Origin: Albula goreensis
Taxonomy: Eukaryota; Chordata; Actinopteri; Albuliformes; Albulidae
Assembly (NCBI GenBank): GCA_022829145.1
Contig: CM040746.1
Span: 29,145,832 to 29,209,831, forward strand
Reading direction: 5' to 3'
Length of the DNA: 64,000 bases
Shown: in pieces, positions 48,718-60,581 of the stretch
How positions within the stretch are numbered: the stretch's first letter is position 1
Layout of the letters: each line of letters opens with the position of its first letter
The notes under the pieces: generated by a model
The model's input: only the letters and a program-made list of their open reading frames with translations
Told to the model about the DNA's origin: nothing
Database searches by the model: none
Made by a program: the position numbers and the translations under genes

Positions 48718-50952
48718 AATGTTTTTTCTTTCATCATAACCAGAAAGTAAAATAAACAAAAAAGAAATGAACTAAATTGAATCTAATAACAGATAAAGCA
48801 AAATATATATAGTATAATTATGACAACTAAATATGAATACAACTTTTAAAAAGTGCCTCATTTTTGATTGTAGCCATTTTTACAAAGAAAATGTTCTGTT
48901 TATCAAGAGCTGGTATGACAGAAAAGTATATAATTTGTCTTTTCAAGCTTGTTTTGTAGTAAAACTATAGTGAAGACATTAAAAACAGGAAAAATGAAAA
49001 AGTAATATAAGTAATTATAATCAGATGGCCTTATCGTGTTAGAAGCATTTAAAGAGTAGCCTCTTCACTTTACGCTGTGCCTGCTGCAGAAATCTGACTA
49101 ATAACTCTCTGTCACTCTTTGCCCAACACCAAACTCCCTCCGTCAGTCACTCTACAGCATCACAACACATGTACAGGCTCGTACTCACACCCCAAGGCTC
49201 ATAAGTGTGTGTGTGTTTATGTGTGTGTAGAGTGTACATAAATGCTCACGTACAGTAATACAAACATGAGTCAGGACATATGTAATCTGGCGGATACAAA
49301 CGCTTTCACACAAGTCCATAGTCTGATCCCCACTAATGCACATGGGCTGGAAACAATCAGGGTAAGGATGACTGCTGCACACAGGAGAAAGGCCTAGCGC
49401 AGCACTGCGCAGATGAACGTTGTCACAGTCGCACATCACAAAGACGCTTGAGTGGATCAGAGCCGGGCTCGTTCAGATCGCGCCTCACGCTCAAACGGAC
49501 CTGACTGCATGGGATTGGTGTGATCGATCCCATTAAAAGATTAGCGCAGGCACATCTCTCTTAATACCTTGTGTGTGCAAAAACCTGTGGGTGTCACCAT
49601 GCAGAAGGTCACGCTGGACAGCTGCCAGCGCCCCAGACACTACCCCATATCTGTTCCCCCTCCGCTCCCATGTCCGAGTCTGTTATCCTCAGGTTGAGTG
49701 AAGTTGAACGGCCCGCCCCTGTCACTCCCAGCAGCTTCCCCATGTCTTTCCAGCACAGGGTAGTACCAAGCACCGTCACGTCTGTATCCTTCCCTCTCTT
49801 TCGCACTGTAGAGAAACCTCGCTTTACACGCTGTAGCTATGCATCAGCAAAAACACTCAAGTGCCTGTCTGTCTGTCTGTTTTTATTCCCCCATAGTGCT
49901 GTCTGGGATATACATGCAGACTAGAGATCCTGCTCATTTATATATAGCTTTTTTGTGTCTGCGGATGTACAATTCTGTAACGGTACAACCCCCCCTTGGA
50001 GCTTGATGGTGTATGTAGACCCATTCTAGGGCTGGAATTTACCACTTATGCTCACATAGGGGGGTATGCACTTTTGCCCTTTTAAAAAAGACCTTCTTCT
50101 GATGGCAATTGGTGCCAAAATACAATCTGCATGTGTGGATCGTACACACAGACAATGATGAAACATGACTCAATTCACACTGCTGCTGGGAAAAAGTCAA
50201 TTTTTTCATAATGAACTTGTCTGCTATAATGCTGGAAGTGCTTTTTGTTCCTTTACAATGCTTTTTTTGTAATAGATTTTCATAACAATCAAGGAGACAC
50301 TCCAGTCCTGTAATCTGTCCAATGCCCTTGGCTCAGGACTCTGAGATGGGACAGGTGGGTTATTGGACGGCCTCCAAAATGATTCAACCCAGAGTAACTC
50401 GAGTGTGAACCTTTTCATTGGTATTATATCTGATCTGTATACCAGTTCTCTAGGTTAGATCTGAACTATGAAAAAACCGCAGGGGAAAAATTCAGTTTAT
50501 GAAGATGTATTTTTATCAGTGCTGTCCATCTATAATTATTTGTTTTTCTATTCATCTTTATCGCAAGACTGGTGTCATTAGAGAATCAGGGCTCATATGA
50601 GAGGCTCTGTTTTTAATGGTTTGTATTGTAGAATTGGTAAAACCTCTCTTTATTGTTCCTGTTTTAGAGGGTTATGATGTAACGGGTATATTGTAGCCAA
50701 CATATTTTTTTTCAATCAGTTTCTAGAGGAGTAATGTCTTTAACATGTTGGTTACAGTGTGCTGAGATGGAGGCAGTTGGAAGGGATTTACATCTCTTTA
50801 CTCGAAGATGCTCATTAATCCTGTGTTATCTCAGAGGAAGTGTCCGTAACTATGGGGCTGGAGTGTCACCTTTACAGTCACTGTAAAAACAACCATTTCC
50901 ATGCTAAAGCAGAGAGAGTAGCATAACAATATTAATAATATAGCTATTAACA

Positions 50953-50973
50953 ATGATGATGATGATGATGATA
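50953..50973. repeat. (GAT)n microsatellite
   Basis: About seven tandem ATG/GAT trinucleotide units. Confidence 0.9.
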
Positions 50974-51729
50974 TGTTATTGGGAATGGGTACATAGGCTC
51001 TAAAGTTGCTGTATTTTTCTTAATTGTATAGGAATTAGAATTTATTGGGGAGGGGAATTTTTTCCTGTTCATTGGGATTGCTGAAAATGGAAAGGTATGA
51101 TCCTTGCCTGTGATGTAGACAATGTCACTTTGTTGCTTGAAAAACAAAATGAAACAAACAAAAAATGTCAGTTAAAGAGTTGTGTGTGTGTGTTTTAATC
51201 TTGTATGGTATCATCACAAGGGTGAAAAACAAAAAATGTGCCCAAGTCTGAATTCACACTGAAAATAGACCATGGAAGAGAGATCAGCACAAATGCACAC
51301 ATACCCCCTGAACATACAAAAACATATAATTCCAGAACCCAGAAAAGCGCTGAATCACACTGATAAAAGACAACGATGGTCCTCACTTTGTTTGCAATCT
51401 GATGAAGTTCTAGTTTACCATCCTGTTATCAGTTTGCTGTTGTTGAACAAAAATTCTGATACATAATCACCACTTACAGTAATGATGTACATGCAAAAAA
51501 ACAACCTTTCCATAGAGGTAAATGTTACCAATGTCATTATCCGATTAGCTTTAACCGCATGCTTCATTCAGTGTTGTGTGGCAGACAACATTCTCCCTTC
51601 TCTTAGGGGAAACAGAGTGACACAGTATGGCCACAGATGGCCAGGTAACTCAATACAGGGCAGGCTATACACAGAGGCCTTAGTTATGTGAATGGGAATG
51701 AGAGACATTAACACCTGAATCACAATGAT

Positions 51730-52690
51730 AATGTAACACACACCAACACCTGCATCTGAACGGCAATGAGACACACACCAACACCTGCATCTGAACGGCA
51801 ATGAGACACACACCAACACCTGCATCTGAACGGCAATGAGACACACACCAACACCTGCATCTGAACGGCAATGAGACACACACCAACACCTGCATGAGAC
51901 ACACACCAACACCTGAATGAGACACACACCAACACCTGCAATGAGACACACACCAACACCTGCATCTGAACGGCAATGAGACACACACCAACACCTGCAT
52001 CTGAACGGCAATGAGACACACACCAACACCTGCATCTGAACGGCAATGAGACACACACCAACACCTGCATCTGAACGGCAATGAGACACACACCAACACC
52101 TGCATCTGAACGGCAATGAGACACACACCAACACCTGCATCTCAATGGGAAGGAGACACACACACATAAACACTCGTATCTAAATGTGTGAGACACACAC
52201 CAACAGCTGTATCTCAATGGGAAGGAGACACACACACATAAACACTCGTATCTAAATGTGTGAGACACACACCAACAGCTGTATCTCAATGGGAAGGAGA
52301 CACACACACATCAACACTTGTATCTAAATGTGTGAGAGACACACAAACAGCTGTATCTCAATGGGAAGGAGACCCACACACATCAACACTTGTATCTAAA
52401 TGTGTGAGAGACACACAAACAGCTGTATCTCTATGGGAAGGAGACACACACACATAAACACTCGTATCTAAATGTGTGAGAGACACACAAACAGCTGTAT
52501 CTCAATGGGAAGGAGACACACACACATAAACACTTGTATCTAAATGTGTGAGAGACACACAAACAGCTGTATCTCAATGGGAAGGAGACACACACACATC
52601 AACACTTGTATCTAAATGTGTGAGAGACACACAAACAGCTGTATCTCAATGGGAAGGAGACACATACCAGTACCTGTATCTCAATGGGAA
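51730..52690. repeat. Two-part minisatellite, 35-bp then 72-bp units
   Basis: Part 1 (about 51735-52140) repeats a 35-bp unit (CA-rich start, then CTGCATCTGAACGGCAATGAG). It has four full copies, three shortened ones, then five full copies. Part 2 (about 52141-52680) repeats exactly every 72 bp (boundaries at 52152, 52224, 52296, 52368, 52440), each unit being two related halves of about 36 bp. The halves resemble the part 1 unit, so both arose from one ancestor. The unit lacks stops on the minus strand, which gives long spurious frames there. It lies 240 bp before the proposed last IRS exon. Confidence 0.95.
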
Positions 52691-52927
52691 TGTGAGTGCT
52701 GTTGAATTTCTGTTGTAGCCCTTAGGGTTGGGAGGCTCCAGTTCCCTCACCTGCTCACCAGGGTTCTCCTCATTGTATATGTCTACTGTGTGCTTGGAAA
52801 TAAAAAAAATAATTGTTCAGTGAGAAGTGGTAGGAGTTTGGGGTTTGTGTATATGTAGTGGGGTTAGTGTATATATGGGGTGTGTAGGTCCCTGAGCCAT
52901 GGTCTCACCTGTTCTGTCCTTGTGTAG

Positions 52928-52968
52928 AGACAGAGATGAGCATGGAAAGAAATGTGAACTGCCTCTGA
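52928..52968 (+). CDS. irs3: Insulin receptor substrate, proposed last coding exon
   Basis: After a pyrimidine-rich acceptor (CACCTGTTCTGTCCTTGTGTAG) the sequence reads, in the phase 1 frame left by exon 2, ETEMSMERNVNCL and stop TGA at 52966. This follows the family signature NTYASIDF by about 20 residues. A tiny last coding exon after a very long intron is how IRS2 is built in mammals, which supports the idea. A polyA signal follows 203 nt later. Against it: I cannot align so short a peptide, and another short exon within the 18 kb could be used, or translation could read into the intron (KGVGRD... to 34658). Confidence 0.45.
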
Positions 52969-53048
52969 CCAGAAATGGATGGGGGCCCCGATGTTCTCAC
53001 GGTCACTATGGAGACTCAGAGACAATGTTTCCACCGAGCTCTTGAAGG

Positions 53049-53119
53049 CTGTCATGTTTAGTGCCAGTCCTAAAGCATTCTGTATTTCAATGCTTTGGGA
53101 CTGGCACTAAACATGACAG
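53049..53119 (+). ncRNA. 31-bp stem hairpin (pre-miRNA-like or short inverted repeat)
   Basis: Bases 53049-53079 pair with 53089-53119 around a 9-nt loop (CTGTATTTC). All 31 positions pair in plus-strand RNA, with one G-U (53071 with 53097); on the minus strand that pair would be an A-C mismatch. The length suits a young microRNA precursor or hairpin siRNA, but the lack of bulges also suits a tiny inverted-repeat element. No target-site duplication is visible. I do not recognise either arm as a known microRNA. Confidence 0.45.
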
Positions 53120-53170
53120 AGACGAGGACAGACAGTTTCTCACAGCACATGAAATAGGGAATAATGTATC

Positions 53171-53176
53171 AATAAA
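53171..53176 (+). terminator. irs3: Candidate polyA signal of IRS gene
   Basis: Canonical AATAAA, 203 nt after the proposed stop codon and 52 nt after the hairpin. Confidence 0.4.
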
Positions 53177-54457
53177 TCAAGTTCAACAGAAAAAGATGCA
53201 TGAGGGTGAATGGGTGTAGTAATGAAACAGATTATTACTATATGAAAACAAACATGGGAAATTTCTAAGTTGCCCTGAATTGACATTGGGCTTAAATCTT
53301 TTATCTTCACTGTATCCTTTAATATCTTGACCCCCAAATCTCAACTGTGCTTCCATCCCTAACACAAACTCACAGCAGAAAAACAGAAATAACTTCAGTG
53401 AAATTCACACTTCAGTTTGCTGGCAATAATACAGGAAGTCTTCCATCTTTATTGCTTCCTTTTTGGCATAAGCTGGCAGGAAGCCCATTCTGTGTGTGAC
53501 ACAGAAATAACTGCCCTCCTGGCCCAAAAATGCACAGAGCCTCACATTGATTGTGGGATAAAACTGATCTGAAAACCACAACCAAGTGGAATGTTAATAT
53601 CTCAAGGTTTTCTTTTTCCTCATTCTTTGCTGTTATCTTCCATTTTAAATACTGTGTTCCTTTTCAAACAAACCCTTTTTTCCCAAAAAATTCTCTTGCT
53701 AAAAAAAAATTCTCTCTTGCTTTTGCCCTTGCTAGATCCCTTCTAGTGGTATCTTTTGTTTGTGAGTAATTAAGTAATAAAAAAGAGTATTTTTATAGTA
53801 TTTTATGTGTACTTATAGATAGATAGGTAGAAGAAAGAGAAGGACAGAGAGAGCAAGGGAATTTTGGGAAATCACCTCAAATAAAATTCATGTAATGGGA
53901 GTGACATCTGTTGTGGGAATAGGAAATGGAAAACCTACACAGAAGTTAGTATTTCTTATGTAGTTTCAGCCCTGCAGTACCCAATCCTCCCCCCTCCCCA
54001 CCCTCCCTCTTTCACAGAGTCGACTCACAGAAACAAAAAGGCTTTCTCTCTCCCTCAGTGACGTGTTCAGTCTTGTGGCTATGCCTGGGAAACATGACCA
54101 AAATTTGCTATGTTTATTTGTACATTTATGTATTTCTGTTGCTGTGTGCTCTGTGTGTCTCAGAGACAGAATCTGAGATGGAGTTAGAAAACAGAAAATT
54201 ATACACTGAGAGAAATTGCGGAGGGGCGTCTGGGGAGATGGTGGGGAGGGGGGGCTGGCAGAGGGCGTGGATAGAGAGAGCGAGAGGGAGGGGCTAGATG
54301 ACTTAGGGGCCTCTGTACTTTATTTTCCTTGAGAGCTCCTTGAAAACCACTGACACATGGTACACAGCACCACCCCACCACCCCCCACCCCGCACTCCAG
54401 ACACGTTAAAGGAAGAAGAGGATCAGAGTAAAAGTGTTACTCATAACAAACAATTGT

Positions 54458-54479
54458 AAAAAAAAAAAAAAAAAAAAAA
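54458..54479. repeat. Poly-A tract
   Basis: About 21 consecutive A residues ending in G. It could be the tail of an old retroposed copy, but no matching body was recognised upstream. Confidence 0.9.
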
Positions 54480-57400
54480 GGTCTCATAATAAGTCTTCAG
54501 AGAATAAATGACTTAACTCCCTGCAGAAAAATCGACTGGCATTATGTAGACAACTTCTTGAAAGATTGGACTGTTCCATTTTTTGGGTTTGGGGGGGAAA
54601 GGTGGGGTCCACGTGGATACAGTTGCAGCAGTGTATTTGACTGACACATCCTTAGGCCTTTTGGTGAGTTTGGCCTCTCGCAACCCGAGTGCGACAGTTG
54701 AGGACAAGTGGAAGACTGGTGAGGCTCCAGAGATGGGAAAAGGTTAGGGGTCATCTTGTATGAATGAGACTGTTACTGTGATCTGAATGGTGCAGAGGCC
54801 CTGCACAGAAGTTTAAATCCTTCTGAAAGACTTCCCTGAACTATCTGAGCTGTTGAAATCGACACATTACAGTTATATTGATGCACACGTATTTATTCAT
54901 TTTACTCTAAATTATCTTAAATAAGTCATTTACAATGATAGGGAATTTTAGGCATGCTTATATATCTGTTTCTGTGAGTCTGTTGCAACCTTCTTTGTAC
55001 AGTGTGCCTTTATCAAATATACAACTATGTACACTTTGTACATTTAGAGAAGTAATTGTTTAATTACTATGCAAAATATCTATGCGATTAAGCAGTTTTA
55101 TTCTCTTAAATGTTTACACTGGTTTTTTTCTTTGCAATGATTTTTCCACACATTACTGCAGTAACCTAACATGACGCCTCGTGGCGGAAAATTTTACATA
55201 GATTGTGAGCGACATCTAGTGGTGACATTAACGGCATTGCAACTATGGGTTCCACACTAGAAAACGGATATCTATTTTATTCAATAATCGTAGCGTGTAA
55301 ATCCCTTGCTGTACGATGAAGATACATGGTGTAGAAAGAGTCGTTTTAAATAATTTGAATGCACAAATAGTAATAATTTCTTCTTATATGATTCAAATTG
55401 CTTTAAGACAATAAGACAGTAACAGTGTATATTTCTGCTGACACACTGAATTGTCCAAAACTGGTACTTGAGTTACATTTAGTACATGTATTAAAATATG
55501 CTGATGTAAATAAATGTCTCCAGGATTTGTATACTTTCAGTATCAGTTAATTTAGGTATATACAATAAAATTGTGAAATGGTAATGGTAATAAGGACAGA
55601 GTGAAAGTTGATATGATTTATGAGGATCTGTGGATTTTCAGGGACAAAAATCCAAATAATATTTACCTTTTGTTGTGTGGAACCTTACTTAAATTGCAAC
55701 TCCGTTTTTGAGGCTTAGTCATGCTCAGCTTCATTTCTCAGTTTTTATCCACCTCTGAGTTTCTCTCTGTGGGAATCAATCCAATACTTCACGATAAGTT
55801 TATTCAGAATCCTTGGTTGAGATGGCAAAATGAACCTCACATAAATCAAATTATTTCTATCTTTCTAACACAGTGGCCTGAGACAAAGGGTTAATGCTTG
55901 TCTGTGGGGCCGGATGAGAGATGTGTGCCACCAAACCACAGCCCTGTCTGTCAAATTATTTAATTTCTGGAGGTTGAGAGGATAAAGACAAACAGGTCCA
56001 ATTTGGAGGAAAATTTCAGGCAAAGATTGTCCTTTAAAAAGCATCGAATGTGTAAGCTTATGGTGGTCTTTAAAGTATTGACAATTTGATTGTGTCATTC
56101 TGTTTTCAATGGGTATATCTGGATCTTTACAGCAATACTAACCAACTACCTGAAAAAAGTACATTAAATATAAACACACACAAAATGAGTTCAACTAGTG
56201 CCATGCAAACCGAACTTGGTGTCATGGGGAGTTTGTGCCCAATTCCCAGACTTTTAAGGTGAAATTACTAATTGCTCTTAGGGCAGTGTTTTACATCACA
56301 TATACCAACCGAGATAGCTAGTAATGACTTCAGTTTCACATTTATGATGTAGAAATAGCATCAAAACTACCTTTTGCTGCTTTGTAATAATGACCATATC
56401 CTAAAGTCACAAATGTGTGGGATATATTTCCTGGTAGTTTTATTCATCATGAAGAAAAGTTTGGTGCACTCTGAAATAATCTTAAAAACAATCTTTTCAT
56501 TTTTAAAGATTGTCTTAAAACCACAGCCTATTGCCACATATAGCTCAGTGTATAAGCTATGCCTTTTTCAAGAACAAAAACAGCACAAGCTATATATCAA
56601 GAGCAAGAATTGAGGTTTCAGGTACCTTTTAGAAAATTATTTTGGAAGATGTCCAACTTTTCTTTGACTCACTGATGTTCTGTGAACCAGCAACCAAAAG
56701 AACATAAATATACAAAGCTCTGAATCAGCTTTGAATGAAACCATTTTCATCTCTGTTGGGACCTTCTTTGGCAACTTTTACTTAGTGTGAAAACAGTTGA
56801 AAACAGTCTTCAAACTCAGGATAGTTATAGGAAAAACAGATTACCTTAAATTACAGTAATTTATACATTACACTGTACAAAAAGTGCCGACAAACCTTTA
56901 TTCTCTTTCTACATGATATGCTGATGATCAGATTCACCAAACACGTACTTGTATGTTTATTACTTGAATACAACTCTGTTTTAAGTAGTAGCTAATGTCT
57001 TGACCGCTAATGCTAGCTGGTCCATCCTAACTGCAAACTGTCTACATGGGCCTGAATGGAGAGTCAGCCACTGATGAGCAGAATATCACTCAGAGAATTT
57101 CCTGAAGTGCCATTTGGAAATTCTTTGGCTTCTCAACCATTAATAGGGAGTGGATAAAACTGACAGGCAAAGTAATATGCAAAAGATGAAGACCCCATAA
57201 GGCAATACAACAAGCAAGTTGAGAGCACATGCTGCTACCAATGACCCATTTCAGTTTGTTTTTACAAATTTTTATCTATGGCTAAAGAAGAATTTCATTT
57301 GCATGTAATTATATTAAAATGTTATTAATCTTATTATTTATATGAAAGTTTCCTGTGCCATCCATCATATTCTTCTGACTTGGACCTGGTGAGACAAATT

Positions 57401-57942
57401 TTTCTTAAAAACCGAGGTCTGAGAATTACAGCAGAGAAATGACCACATTTGTTCCATGCACATCTGGGAAGGGGAACGGAAAGTGTGCATCAGCACATCA
57501 GATGTTTTCTGCCAGTGAACTTGCGTGGGAAATACCGTACGTCTGCTGATGTAGCAGTATTCCACATTCTGTAACGCCACTCCAATTCAGACTGAAACAA
57601 GTGATGAAATCATTTAAAGGTCAGCTTGTAACAAAATCAGCACGGTTACTTGGACATGGTCAGATGGCACCACAAGTCTGTACTCTTGGGTTTCTGGATG
57701 TGCTGGTAATTGTTATTTTAGCTTCTATTCCGCAACATCTCTGTTGTTTTTTGGGGTTGGGATAATTTTTTTTTTGTTTTTATGCCAGTGGTAGAATATG
57801 GTAATTCTTCTGTGAAACCCGAGCTATAAAATACATTTAGAAAGTAGAGTTTGCAGGCAGTCACAAGGCTTTCGAGTGGAATGGCTGATGGCTTTGAATT
57901 ATGGACAAGAGATGCCCTTCCTGAGTACAGGAAATGCAATAT

Positions 57943-57986
57943 TTAAATATGGACTTCAAGCACATTTTCTTTATCTGCTTTGTTAT
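57943..57986 (+). repeat. 44-nt direct repeat, copy 1
   Basis: TTAAATATGGACTTCAAGCA and following bases match 60538-60581 in the same orientation with two mismatches. Probably part of a dispersed element; family unknown. Confidence 0.8.
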
Positions 57987-57989
57987 ACA

Positions 57990-58036
<47 letters not shown>
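57984..58036. repeat. (ATAC)n(TA)n compound microsatellite
   Basis: About eight CATA units followed by about ten TA units. It directly abuts the 44-nt interspersed repeat copy ending at 57986. Confidence 0.95.
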
Positions 58037-58197
58037 GTAGTCTGCTGTGATTTTCTGATTACAGTAGTGAAGGGGTCTATAGTCTTTGCTTTTTCAGCTC
58101 ATAGAACTTTAAGATGTAAATGAATGGTGAGACAATTTGGTTTCAGGCTCTGCACAATGCTTATGTAAGACTTTATTTAGTGTCAGCCTGATTGTGC

Positions 58198-58198
<1 letters not shown>

Positions 58199-58250
<52 letters not shown>
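58199..58250. repeat. (GT)n microsatellite
   Basis: About 26 GT units after a GTGCGTGC start. Confidence 0.95.
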
Positions 58251-58251
<1 letters not shown>

Positions 58252-59339
58252 ATATGTTTCTTTGTGTACCTATGTGGAGAATTTTGAGTGTATATCCTCA
58301 CAACTATGGAGACAGCCATAGCAATCATATAGCACTGACATTTATCCTCACATGAACCTACGGCATTGGGAAATTTCCACATGTGACCACAGTGAGGTAG
58401 AGCATTGTATAATCCACCCCAAGCATCAAACTGCATGCCTTTGCCAAGATATACAGAAATAACTGACACATCCTTGGAATTCCCTGTTACTTAGATAAAC
58501 ATAAAATTGAGAGTTAAACATCAATTTGCAGAATCATGGACCAGCTGTCATTCATGATCACTTTTAAGAGCTCTTCCATTTCTAAAACTATAAAAACATT
58601 CTCACAGCATGTCTGTAACTTGCTGACTTGAGTAACATAATATCAACATATAGTATTAACTAGGTCATTGCCACTCAGCTCATAGGAATTGAGCTTGTAA
58701 TTTTATGTCCTCATCCCAAAGTCTATGTCCTGATCATATAGTGTATGTGTGTAAATGCTATAAAACATGTTATTTGCCTATTAACAAAATTGCATAAAAA
58801 TAAGAAACAGATTGTTAAATTAGTTTAATTGTTTGTTTCTTTAAGTATAGAGGCTCAATTAAAATACAGGCATCAACAAACAGGGATGATGGAAAATACA
58901 AAATATCACATTTTTTCAATGTATATTTTATTCTGTGCATGTATATGATTCTGCCATACTTTCATTCGCAATACTGAAGGTTTTTGGATAAAATGTGTCC
59001 GGTCACAATGCACCAACAAAACCCATATAAACTTGTATATTACATATTGCTGCATTAGGAAATAGTTGTATGAACTGCATTGGTGATGATCTACTGCACA
59101 GGGTCCCAAACTTCTGAAGTCCACAACCAAATCATTTTATCGGTTGTTAAATTGTTGCTCAACAATGCAGTACAAACATCAACAATGACCCTGGTTGTAT
59201 TTTCAATACACCGACCAGTGCATGGTTTAGTTTCATTCAATATGAACATTTGAGGGAAATAACATTTTCACCTGCATTGCATGTGAGTTCTGACCCACTT
59301 TAACTCTTCTCACAATCCACAGCTGAAATCCTAACCCTC

Positions 59340-59373
59340 AATGTAGAGTGGATCTCCAAATCCACTCTACATT
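59340..59373. repeat. 14-bp perfect inverted repeat
   Basis: AATGTAGAGTGGAT at 59340-59353 and its exact complement at 59360-59373 with a 6-nt loop. Too short for a microRNA precursor; possibly a cruciform or a relic terminal repeat. Confidence 0.8.
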
Positions 59374-60537
59374 ACAAAATCAAAAATACATAAAGTACAT
59401 AAAGTAAAGAATTACCTGCACCTCCTGCCTGTTCACTTTTTGTGTGAGCATAGCAGAGACCTGAGTCTGTAACTTTGTAGGTGATTGGTTACTGATTGCA
59501 TACTGTAACTCTGTCCGTTTGATGGCTTACTGAGGCCTCCCTCTCCAGCCATGTTGAAACAGTATTCCCTGTAAAACATTTGCTTTGTGAGAATGGGTGT
59601 GCTACTCAGAACAGTCTAAAGGGTATGTCAGGATAACTTTTTGCTTAAGTGTTATTTAGAGCCATAGTATAATGGGTTCATGTACAGTACAAGTAGATCT
59701 AGGTGATTTATGATTTATGGACAAGTAAAGCTAAATGCTACCCCAGTTTACCCAGTCATTTAATTAACTTGTTTCTTTTACTCTAATGATTTCATTATTT
59801 GTAATTATTGTTGACCCTTATAAATCTTTTATTTGTAGTGCACACTATTATATTTTTAATGCTGCACCACAGTAAGAAATGTAACTCATACAAAAATGAA
59901 TACTGACCCCTCTTTAAGTCTTGTATCTATTTTATATCATACAAAGTGCAGTACAGAAAGAAAATCCACAGTACAGAGATTTGCAATCGCTTAAATCCCA
60001 TGACTGTGTATTGTATAGGAACAGATTTATTCATGCATTTGGCTGCTGTATTGTGGCAGATAGTGGCAGGTGAGATATCCCGGACTCACACGGTCTCATA
60101 TGTAACAGTAATGGTAGTACTCCTGCCCAGGGACCGGATTCCTGTGCTGCAGATGGCTCATGATCATAGACACACATATCTGTTAAGTGAATGTATGGAA
60201 TCGAGTTTATGGAAGCACCAACATGGGGACACATGTGAAATGAGGTGACGTGGATGGCTCTCTGCAGTATTAGGACATGCAGAGTCCAAGGACAGAAGTA
60301 AATAGGATGGACAAATAAACAATGCTTCAAAAAATGTTTTTGTGACATCAGTGTCTGTGTGTATGGTAACGTAAACACTGGTGGAGAAAGCAGTCAACAA
60401 CCTCTTCAAAATGAAAATCTAGCTTTAAGTCCATTTTTATTTGCTATTTAGTCATCCTCAAGTGTATTAATATGTGATTATAATATTATTGTATCATATT
60501 ATATTATCAAACCAAAACGCTAAGAGCATGTTATACT

Positions 60538-60581
60538 TTAAATATGGACTTCAAGCACATTTTCTTGATCTGCTTTATTAT
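60538..60581 (+). repeat. 44-nt direct repeat, copy 2
   Basis: Second copy of the unit at 57943-57986, 2.6 kb downstream. Flanking bases do not match, so the shared segment is short. Confidence 0.8.

Larger units (their letters stand above)
52969..53200 (+). other. irs3: Proposed IRS 3'UTR
   Basis: Non-coding sequence between the proposed stop codon and just past an AATAAA at 53171-53176. It contains the long hairpin at 53049-53119. Its identity as a 3'UTR depends on the proposed last exon being right. Confidence 0.4.

Noticed and set aside
51730-52140. CRISPR-like regular array
   Set aside because: The whole 35-bp unit repeats with no unique spacers, and the context is vertebrate; it is a minisatellite.
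51568-52307. Long minus-strand frames of about 195-201 codons
   Set aside because: They run through the 35/72-bp minisatellite, whose unit lacks stops on that strand; the Cys/Val/Ser-rich peptide is a repeat artefact present in more than one frame.
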